54,153 nucleotides of DNA from a virus. Location: IMG/VR virus record IMGVR_UViG_3300009181_000094, positions 1-54,153 of that record; one strand, written 5' to 3'. The number at the start of each line of letters is the position of its first letter. Position 1 is the stretch's first letter. This document shows positions 48,827 through 54,153 of this stretch, piece after piece. The notes below the pieces were generated by a model. That model saw only the letters and a list, made by a program, of their open reading frames with translations. It was not told where the DNA came from and made no database searches. The translations under genes and the position numbers were made by a program.

Positions 48827-49533
48827 CTGATTGTGCATGTGTGATTCACGGCACCGGGTATGATTGGGTATATGTGGAAAAGCTCTACAACATGTTGTTA
48901 CGTCACTTGCAAAATGGCATACGATTTCATGTATACACTGAATCCACAAGGCCTGTGCCACCTCACATGACCAAACACGAGCTGACAGAATGGCCTGGAA
49001 TCACTGGCCCAAAACGATCATGGTGGTATAAGATGCAGTTGTTCAACGCTGAACATCATGCAGGCAACCTGTTGTATTTTGATCTTGACTGTGTGATTGT
49101 CAACGACCTACAATGGCTTGTGGATTTGCCCACCCAGAATTTTTGGACCATACGCGACTTCAGATATCTGCAACGGCAAGGTCATTCCGGAATGAATTCT
49201 AGTGTGATGTGGTGGAACACTGAACAGTTTGCACATGTTTGGGAAAACTTTGCCCAGCTGGACATTGATCAAACAGTGCGGCGCTATCCTGGAGACCAAG
49301 ACTACCTGGGTGCGGTAATTGAGCCAACAGTGTGCAGATACTTTGATCAGTCCCAGTTACAAAGCTGGCGCTGGCAAGTGGCCGAAGGTGGATATGATTT
49401 TGCTTCTCGCAAACCACGAAAGCCAGGCACACCAGCACAAATTGATCCTGCTGCCAGCATACTGGTATTTCACGGCCGTCCCAAGCCACATGAATGTGTC
49501 ACTGACCCTGTAATACAGAGATTTTGGCAGTAA
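48790..49533 (+). CDS. GT-A-like glycosyltransferase
   Basis: 247 aa. CACVIHGTGYDWVYVEKLYNML opens the fold. GPKRSWWYKMQLF and LLYFDLDCVIVNDLQWL (DLD metal site, about residues 97-99) follow, then MNSSVMWWN and GDQDYLGAV. The late ILVFHGRPKPHE gives the metal-binding His region. This is the usual form of short phage and bacterial glycosyltransferases. Last gene of the glycan island; a hairpin and promoter P3 follow its stop immediately. Confidence 0.82.
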   Translation: MAKKNRAHTDTVTDCACVIHGTGYDWVYVEKLYNMLLRHLQNGIRFHVYTESTRPVPPHMTKHELTEWPGITGPKRSWWYKMQLFNAEHHAGNLLYFDLDCVIVNDLQWLVDLPTQNFWTIRDFRYLQRQGHSGMNSSVMWWNTEQFAHVWENFAQLDIDQTVRRYPGDQDYLGAVIEPTVCRYFDQSQLQSWRWQVAEGGYDFASRKPRKPGTPAQIDPAASILVFHGRPKPHECVTDPVIQRFWQ

Positions 49534-49547
49534 TACTTAGGTATTAC
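49530..49547 (+). terminator. Small hairpin at the end of the glycan island
   Basis: GTAATAC-TTAG-GTATTAC overlaps the stop codon of the last glycosyltransferase gene and abuts the -35 of promoter P3. It has no U-tract of its own, so termination would be weak. Confidence 0.45.
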
Positions 49548-49576
49548 TTGACCAATAATTCCCAATTTGCTATAAT
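49548..49576 (+). promoter_or_regulatory. Sigma70-like promoter P3 (repeat family)
   Basis: TTGACC (49548-49553), 17-base spacer starting AATAATTCCC and ending TGC, TATAAT (49571-49576). Followed by AAAAAGGAGCC and the ATG at 49607. Confidence 0.85.
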
Positions 49577-49606
49577 ACGGGCATACCAAGCAAAAAGGAG
49601 CCAGCA

Positions 49607-49816
49607 ATGGGATATCGTGTAGTTGATACCATAGACGTCATGCGTGACAAATACGGCCCTCGCAAGGGACTTGAAGGCCCGTTCAACTTTTCAGGCCGTG
49701 TGTTGTATTACGACAACAAACAGGGTCAATACTACGATCCTACTACTGACTTCTACGTGGAGCAGGCAGAAATGGACGAAATCAACACCCGCTTTTTTGA
49801 ACAGTTTAAAAAGTAA
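49607..49816 (+). CDS. Small protein, 69 aa, unknown (P3 cassette)
   Basis: MGYRVVDTIDVMRDKYGPRKG opens a small aromatic-rich protein with a strand pair (GRVLYYDNKQGQYYDPTTDFYV) and a C-terminal helix. Its AAGGAGCC leader is the one shared by the genes of promoters P1-P5. The terminator after it includes its stop codon. Resembles the small early, host-directed proteins of T4-like phages in size and context; no family recognised. Confidence 0.7.
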   Translation: MGYRVVDTIDVMRDKYGPRKGLEGPFNFSGRVLYYDNKQGQYYDPTTDFYVEQAEMDEINTRFFEQFKK

Positions 49817-49838
49817 TACTTTTGTAGTATTACTTTTT
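49808..49838 (+). terminator. Rho-independent terminator after the 69-aa gene
   Basis: AAAAAGTAATACT (49808-49820), loop TTTGT, AGTATTACTTTTT (49826-49838): a perfect 13-bp inverted repeat ending in a U-tract, three bases before promoter P4. The symmetric A and T runs would allow action in both directions. Confidence 0.85.
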
Positions 49839-49840
49839 GG

Positions 49841-49869
49841 TTGACCAATAATCCCCAAAATGCTATAAT
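49841..49869 (+). promoter_or_regulatory. Sigma70-like promoter P4 (repeat family)
   Basis: TTGACC (49841-49846), 17-base spacer starting AATAATCCCC, TATAAT (49864-49869), then AAAAAGGAGCC and the ATG at 49899. Confidence 0.85.
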
Positions 49870-49898
49870 AATGGCATACAAAGCAAAAAGGAGCCACT

Positions 49899-50081
49899 AT
49901 GCAGATCACCACAGCAATCAAACAAATTCAAAAAGAAGCAGACTTCCTGGGCATGCCACTGCTGGAAACCTTGCAAGACATTCAGAAAAACGGTCGCATG
50001 GTATACAGTGAGCGCACAATGGAAGCGTTTGTTGTTTTTATGCAACAAGGTCAAGCATTGTTTGCCCCGGTTGACCAATAA
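49899..50081 (+). CDS. Small protein, 60 aa, unknown (P4 cassette)
   Basis: MQITTAIKQIQKEADFLGMP begins a helical 60-residue protein with LLETLQDIQKNGRMVYSERTMEAFVVFM as its second half. Its last codons (VDQ-stop) are encoded by the -35 and the AATAAT element of promoter P5, so gene end and next promoter are fused. Leader AAGGAGCC as in the other cassettes. No function recognised. Confidence 0.65.
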   Translation: MQITTAIKQIQKEADFLGMPLLETLQDIQKNGRMVYSERTMEAFVVFMQQGQALFAPVDQ

Positions 50082-50099
50082 TCCGTCTTTTGCTATAAT
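50071..50099 (+). promoter_or_regulatory. Sigma70-like promoter P5 (repeat family)
   Basis: TTGACC (50071-50076), 17-base spacer starting AATAATCCG, TATAAT (50094-50099). The -35 and AATAAT overlap the last codons and stop of the 60-aa gene. Drives the AAA+ gene at 50143 after a leader ending AAAGGAGCC. Confidence 0.82.
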
Positions 50100-50142
50100 A
50101 GAGACATAAACAGTAAACAACCGCATTTCAAAGGAGCCAACA

Positions 50143-51171
50143 ATGAGTGCAATTCGTGTAATTAAAGGTGTGTATCGCAACAAACCCGTGCGCAACATCG
50201 CTTTCAATCTTGTGTCAGGCTTTCAATCTGGCGCCAAAGGTAACTTCGTGACAGTAGAAAACAACGGTGCATTTCCCAACTGCCCCGACACCATCCGTAT
50301 CAAAGTCAACAACATTAGCGACATCGAGTATGTCAATGGAGATGCAGTGAGCAAAGAAAATACAGTGGCATTTGCCAAGCCCCCAGTAGAGGCTGAAACA
50401 GAAGATGAAATCATGACACGTATTCGTGAGCGTTTTGACATCTTGCATGAGATGACAAAGGCCTGTGTCAACGGTGACATCCGTGCTATGATTGTGTCAG
50501 GTCCTCCTGGAGTTGGCAAGAGCTTTGGTGTTGAGCAAGAGATTGAAAAGGCCACACTGTTTGACAAGCTGGCAGGCAAGCGCCTTCGTGCCGAAGTTGT
50601 CAAAGGTAGTGCCACTCCCATTGGCTTGTATCAAGCACTTTACAAATACTCAGACGACAACTGTGTGTTGGTGTTTGATGACTGTGACAGCATTCTGCTT
50701 GATGACGTGGCACTGAACTTGCTGAAGGGTGCATTGGACTCCGGCAAGAAGCGCACAATTTCATGGTTGTCAGAGTCCTCAACTCTGCGCCGCGAAGGCA
50801 TCCCGGATCGTTTCGAGTTCAAAGGCTCAGTGATCTTTATTACCAACTTGAAGTTTGATCAGATGAAGAGCCAAAAGTTGCGTGATCACTTGGATGCACT
50901 GCAATCACGCTGTCACTATCTTGACTTGACACTGGACACCATGCGTGACAAAGTGTTGCGTATCAAGCAAATTGCCAAAGACGGTGTGTTGTTTGCAGAC
51001 TATGATTTTGAAGAGTGTGCGCAAGACGAGATCATTGAGTTCATGGAAGCAAATCAAAATCGTTTGCGTGAGATGAGCCTGCGTATGGCATTGAAGATCG
51101 CTGACTTGCGCAAGAGCTTTGCAGGCAACTGGAAGCGACTGGCTGAGACTACATGTATGAAGAGTGCCTAA
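50143..51171 (+). CDS. AAA+ ATPase
   Basis: 342 aa. The first 90 residues form a strand-rich domain (MSAIRVIKGVYRNKPVRN, VSGFQSGAKGNFVTV) not seen in clamp loaders. The AAA+ core has Walker A GPPGVGKSF (about residues 121-129), Walker B CVLVFDDCDSILL (about 172-184), sensor 1 VIFITNLKF and an arginine-containing LQSRCHYLDL region. The lid helices (REMSLRMALKIADLRKSF) follow. It does not look like gp44 of the sliding-clamp loader. Promoter P5 suggests early expression. Remodelling of a host or replication protein is possible; target unknown. Confidence 0.82.
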   Translation: MSAIRVIKGVYRNKPVRNIAFNLVSGFQSGAKGNFVTVENNGAFPNCPDTIRIKVNNISDIEYVNGDAVSKENTVAFAKPPVEAETEDEIMTRIRERFDILHEMTKACVNGDIRAMIVSGPPGVGKSFGVEQEIEKATLFDKLAGKRLRAEVVKGSATPIGLYQALYKYSDDNCVLVFDDCDSILLDDVALNLLKGALDSGKKRTISWLSESSTLRREGIPDRFEFKGSVIFITNLKFDQMKSQKLRDHLDALQSRCHYLDLTLDTMRDKVLRIKQIAKDGVLFADYDFEECAQDEIIEFMEANQNRLREMSLRMALKIADLRKSFAGNWKRLAETTCMKSA

Positions 51172-51172
51172 T

Positions 51173-51313
51173 ATGATAATTATAAATTTGCTTTTTGTGT
51201 TTGTCAGTGGATACTTTGCTGTGCAATGCTTTCAAGAGGGCAATAAATTTTGGGGCTGGTTCAACGTGTTTGCTAGTGCCATGAATGCGGCAGCCTTTTT
51301 GTTGTATATCTAA
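51173..51313 (+). CDS. 46-aa membrane protein
   Basis: Starts one base after the AAA+ stop. MIIINLLFVFVSGYFAVQCF is one hydrophobic segment, a polar turn (QEGNKFWGW) follows, and FNVFASAMNAAAFLLYI is a second. Likely a two-pass inner-membrane miniprotein. Two bases separate it (TAAC-ATG) from the next tiny gene. Real by spacing and composition; function unknown. Confidence 0.55.
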   Translation: MIIINLLFVFVSGYFAVQCFQEGNKFWGWFNVFASAMNAAAFLLYI

Positions 51314-51314
51314 C

Positions 51315-51404
51315 ATGGCTTGGCTTGCTGTGCTACTGTTAGTGTTTGTAGGCCACCCTGTGTTAGCATTGATATTGGCATTTTTGATTTTGATGTCTGA
51401 ATAA
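51315..51404 (+). CDS. 29-aa membrane peptide
   Basis: MAWLAVLLLVFVGHPVLALILAFLILMSE: almost entirely hydrophobic, one or two short membrane passes with GHP in the turn. It lies between the 46-aa gene and tandem terminators. The order AAA+ gene, two tiny membrane genes, terminators suggests one transcript from P5. So short that chance cannot be excluded. Confidence 0.4.
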   Translation: MAWLAVLLLVFVGHPVLALILAFLILMSE

Positions 51405-51411
51405 TAGTTTT

Positions 51412-51446
51412 ACCCTGGGGATTGGTTGGCTCCGCCCCGGGTTTTT
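51412..51446 (+). terminator. First of two tandem terminators
   Basis: ACCC(T)GGGG (51412-51420) pairs with CCCCGGGT (51435-51442) with one bulged T, followed by TTTTT. Confidence 0.7.
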
Positions 51447-51448
51447 AC

Positions 51449-51475
51449 AACAGGCTCTTCGGAGCCTGTTTTTTT
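51449..51475 (+). terminator. Second tandem terminator with UUCG loop
   Basis: AACAGGCTC (51449-51457), TTCG tetraloop, GAGCCTGTT (51462-51470), then TTTTT: a textbook rho-independent terminator just after the first. Together they isolate the cassette block from the radical SAM operon downstream. Confidence 0.92.
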
Positions 51476-51507
51476 GACTTCTTGTAGCGATAAGTATATA
51501 CTGTTAC

Positions 51508-52335
51508 ATGATCAAAGTTTATTTTCCTCGAGGTTGTTACGGCACTTACCTTGCACAGTGCATTTACAATTATACCAATTTAAGAACTGAACCGTTTGAA
51601 GGATTAGCATTAAACAATGACGGAAGCAGTCATCAATTTTGGTTGAGAAGTGAAGAGCTGGCATCAACAATAAGGCACGGCCACATTGATGCGCCATACT
51701 TGAATGTCAATGCAGATCATACAATAGTTGTCCTCCCTTGTCAAGAACACAGACTGGACTACTACGACAACCATTTTTTTAAAACAGAAAAAGAACAGTT
51801 GATCAATTATATTTTGATGCAAATGCCTGAACAAGAAGTCATCCACAAACTCAAAACGCATTGGGGTTACACAGGTAAATTTGACAGCACTGTTCCTAGA
51901 TGGATACTGAGAGAATGGTGTTCTTTTTGGATCAATGATGTTCTTGATCTAACATGTGATGCAACGTCATACACCAAAATAGATTCCACAATAAAAATAT
52001 CAACGCAAGACATAGTTGAAAATTGGAAAGAATCATTTATTCAATTGGTCTCAGCACTGCGGCTCAATCTCACAGTGGATGTTGATGTAATAGAAAAACA
52101 ACATGAGCAATTTCTAGCACTACAAAAATTTCATAATATTCAACTCAGGTGTGAACAATTTGCAACCAATCTAATCAACGGTGTCAACAGCAACATAGCA
52201 TTGCATAGCATTTTTGATGAAGCATACATTCAGCACTTCCTGCGACTGCACAATATTGAATTACAGTGTCACGGACTTGATGTGTTTCCAAACACCACGC
52301 AACAACTTAGAAACATGACTTATGCATCACAGTAA
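51508..52335 (+). CDS. Unknown protein coupled to a radical SAM gene, 275 aa
   Basis: MIKVYFPRGCYGTYLAQCIYNYTN opens with a strand, a Gly-containing turn and a helix, loosely like the nucleotide or PAPS-binding start of sulfotransferase-type folds. REWCSFWINDVLDL and KIDSTIKISTQDIV follow and the rest is helical. A TATACT lies 5 bases before the ATG. Its 3' end overlaps the radical SAM gene by 14 bases, so the two are made together and may act on the same substrate. I do not recognise the family with confidence. Confidence 0.65.
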   Translation: MIKVYFPRGCYGTYLAQCIYNYTNLRTEPFEGLALNNDGSSHQFWLRSEELASTIRHGHIDAPYLNVNADHTIVVLPCQEHRLDYYDNHFFKTEKEQLINYILMQMPEQEVIHKLKTHWGYTGKFDSTVPRWILREWCSFWINDVLDLTCDATSYTKIDSTIKISTQDIVENWKESFIQLVSALRLNLTVDVDVIEKQHEQFLALQKFHNIQLRCEQFATNLINGVNSNIALHSIFDEAYIQHFLRLHNIELQCHGLDVFPNTTQQLRNMTYASQ

Positions 52336-53473
52336 AATATTTTGTAATGCACCATTTACTAATGTGCGTATTGAAAGTCAGTCAGATCGAAATGTTATTT
52401 TCAAACCATGCTGTGTGTATCAAGAGCAGGCACCAATTCCTACTTTAAATGATTTTTTTGTTGGCAAGGAAATGAAAGATCTTCGGCACAACATGCTGGC
52501 GGGCGCAGTGCCAGATGTGGGGTGTGTCAACTGTTCTGTTCCTGAAAGCATGGGATTGACCAGCATAAGAAAACAACTGTTGAATCAGCCCTGGGCCAGT
52601 GCAGACAACAAGACCTATACGTTGGAAATATTCTTTGGTAACACTTGCAATTTAGGATGCGCCATGTGTTCGGCTGAAGTCAGCAGTTATGCAGCCGAGG
52701 AACGATACCAAGCAGGCATCATGCCCATCCGACCTTTGATTGCAGACAATGTTCAAATAGCATTGGACACCATTGACCAGCTGCCAGATTTGAAGAGTGT
52801 GACGTTCATTGGGGGCGAATTCTTTTTGGTCAAGCGCAACATTGAAATCCTTGACAAGATCATACAAAGAAATATACAATGTGTTATAGCTACCAACGCC
52901 ACCGTGCTCACCGAACCATTGCTACACAAACTGGAACAAATTCAAGACTTGGAAATAGGAATCAGTGTTGATGGTGTCAAAGATGTTTACAACTTTGTGC
53001 GATATCCTGGCAACTGGGACACACTAAATCGCAACATTGACACACTAAAGCAACGCATTCCTTGGGCTGACTATAGTGTTCGTGCGGTGGCACAACCTTT
53101 GAACATTCAAAATTTTCACGAACTGTTTGAATGGGCAAACAAAAAAATGCTACCGTTCCACTATCAAGTATTGGTAACTCCTGAACACTTGACTTGGAAA
53201 ATTTTAACACCAGAAGAGAAACACGGTCTGGTAGAACTATTGAAGACAAAACAATCTGCTGAATATAAAATTACCAGCAAACAAAAAAGCACCATTGAAG
53301 ATTTCATCAATGGCATTGTGCAAGACAACTATGATGCACAGTTGAGAACACAAGGAGTTGAATACTTGTCCAAGCTGTTTGCACATAGAAAAATTTCCAA
53401 CGATGCAATATTAAAACAGTTTGGAATATTAACAGACTTGGCCAATGAAATAATTACTGCAATGAAAGCATGA
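52322..53473 (+). CDS. Radical SAM protein with N-terminal twitch/SPASM-like cysteine domain, second copy
   Basis: 383 aa, same architecture as the protein at 29869. Auxiliary cysteines are C8, C30-C31, C68 and C71 (IFCNAPF...KPCCVYQ...GCVNC), and the radical SAM site is C109, C113 and C116 (NTCNLGCAMC). The SAM-binding GGE strand follows as FIGGEFFLV, lacking the usual Pro. ATNATVLTEPLL and ISVDGVKDVYNFVRY are further barrel strands. It starts inside the preceding 275-aa gene and ends 1 base before the uvsW GTG. Substrate unknown. Confidence 0.85.
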   Translation: MHHSKIFCNAPFTNVRIESQSDRNVIFKPCCVYQEQAPIPTLNDFFVGKEMKDLRHNMLAGAVPDVGCVNCSVPESMGLTSIRKQLLNQPWASADNKTYTLEIFFGNTCNLGCAMCSAEVSSYAAEERYQAGIMPIRPLIADNVQIALDTIDQLPDLKSVTFIGGEFFLVKRNIEILDKIIQRNIQCVIATNATVLTEPLLHKLEQIQDLEIGISVDGVKDVYNFVRYPGNWDTLNRNIDTLKQRIPWADYSVRAVAQPLNIQNFHELFEWANKKMLPFHYQVLVTPEHLTWKILTPEEKHGLVELLKTKQSAEYKITSKQKSTIEDFINGIVQDNYDAQLRTQGVEYLSKLFAHRKISNDAILKQFGILTDLANEIITAMKA

Positions 53474-53474
53474 T

Positions 53475-54153
53475 GTGAGAGCAACAATAGTAATCAAAGA
53501 CGAAGTAAACATCAAGATCGAAGGCCTGGACTTGGATGCTCGCAAGGCCTTGGTCAATGCGTTCAAATATGAAAACCCTGCCGCACGTTATTTGCCAGCA
53601 GTGAGACTGGGACGTTGGGATGGCAAGGTAGCATACTTCCAACTGGGTGGGTCAACTTATGTGAACCTGTTGCCGGAGATTGTGCCCATATTGGAACGAT
53701 TAAACTATGACATTGAACTGGATGACCAACGTGACTATTCGAACACATTCAACTTTGAACAGATAACCGAAACAAGTTTTGAACATGTGAAGTGGCCCAA
53801 GGGTCATCCGGCTGCAGGTCAGCCCATAATGATGCGTGACTACCAAGTAGAGATCGTGAACAATTTCTTGGCCAATCCACAGTGCATACAGGAAGTGGCC
53901 ACCGGCGCAGGTAAAACAATCATGACAGCAGCCTTGAGCAATGCCATTGCACCCTATGGACGCAGTATTGTTATTGTGCCCAACAAGAGCTTGGTTACGC
54001 AGACCGAAGCAGACTACAAGAACATGGAACAAGATGTCGGTGTGTATTTTGGTGATCGTAAAGAATATGGGCGTCAACATACTATATGCACATGGCAAAG
54101 TCGAAACAACCTGCTCAAGAACACCAAGGCAGGAGTAGGCGACTGCACCATTG
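53475..54153 (+). CDS. uvsW: UvsW helicase, N-terminal part (3' cut by window)
   Basis: GTG start at 53475 (VRATIVIKDEVNIKIEGLDL), one base after the radical SAM stop, open to the window end (226 codons). The N-terminal double-stranded-DNA-binding domain (ARKALVNAFKYENPAARY, RLGRWDGKVAYFQLG) is as in T4 UvsW. The SF2 motor follows: the Q-like motif MMRDYQVEIVNNF, Walker A EVATGAGKT (about residues 137-145), Ia IVIVPNKSLVTQ, and a YFGDRKEYG block. Reannealing and branch-migrating helicase of T4-like recombination. Confidence 0.9.
   Translation, partial: MRATIVIKDEVNIKIEGLDLDARKALVNAFKYENPAARYLPAVRLGRWDGKVAYFQLGGSTYVNLLPEIVPILERLNYDIELDDQRDYSNTFNFEQITETSFEHVKWPKGHPAAGQPIMMRDYQVEIVNNFLANPQCIQEVATGAGKTIMTAALSNAIAPYGRSIVIVPNKSLVTQTEADYKNMEQDVGVYFGDRKEYGRQHTICTWQSRNNLLKNTKAGVGDCTI

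Noticed and set aside
50143-51171. Assignment of the AAA+ gene as clamp loader gp44
   Set aside because: The N-terminal strand domain, Walker context and lid differ from gp44 and no gp62-like partner is adjacent.
1-54153. tRNA genes, integrase, photosystem or other host-derived metabolic markers
   Set aside because: No cloverleaf was seen in the few intergenic gaps and no such protein motifs were found, so neither host nor lysogeny can be inferred.

Overview
The window is a stretch of a T4-superfamily myovirus genome (class Caudoviricetes). Its gene set and protein styles resemble the T4-like phages of aquatic bacteria such as cyanophages and pelagiphages. This rests on a set of recognisable T4 homologues: neck proteins gp13 and gp14, tail sheath stabiliser gp15, dNMP kinase gp1, sheath gp18, tube gp19, head completion gp4, terminase gp16 and gp17, SSB gp32, UvsX, UvsY and UvsW. 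No tRNA, integrase, photosystem gene or other host marker was seen, so the host is not determined. Both ends are cut inside genes.

Layout. 1-9141 (+) holds fibre and other virion proteins rich in GN-type repeats, plus a large structural protein interrupted by one in-frame TAA. 9138-12318 (-) is a neck operon: gp14, gp15 (apparently with an ATT start) and a Nudix hydrolase. 12357-17895 (+) starts with two near-identical sigma70-like promoters and carries two unknown genes, a radical SAM enzyme, gp13, a DEDDh exonuclease, a glycosyltransferase-like protein and gp1. A small zinc/HNH-like gene lies antisense before the sheath. 18299-32611 (+) is the late morphogenesis run: an oversized gp18, a frameshifted gp19, a tube-like protein, gp4, gp16, mosaic and small proteins, a secreted nuclease, a radical SAM enzyme and gp17. 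32622-39114 (+) carries a mosaic protein, a second glycosyltransferase-like protein and the recombination module gp32-uvsX-88 aa-uvsY.

39111-49533 is an island of about 10.4 kb for glycan synthesis and methylation. It runs +, then -, then +. It encodes a nucleotidyltransferase-cupin fusion, three GT-A-like transferases and one GT25-like transferase, four GT-B-like proteins (one clear pair and two looser relatives), three class I methyltransferases and two FkbM-type methyltransferases. 49548-51404 is a run of short promoter-gene cassettes leading to an AAA+ ATPase and two tiny membrane proteins, closed by tandem terminators. 51508-54153 holds an unknown gene overlapping a third radical SAM gene, then the start of uvsW.

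Regulation visible in sequence. Five promoters (TTGACC-N17-TATAAT with an extra conserved AATAAT after the -35) drive genes with an AAGGAGCC leader. Late genes are preceded by T4-type NATAAATA boxes. In at least six cases the box ends only 4-5 bases before the ATG, which predicts leaderless mRNAs. The gp32 promoter sits inside the loop of the upstream terminator. The two disrupted virion genes (TAA at 5596-5598; frameshift near 22085) could be real lesions or sequence errors and should be checked against reads first.
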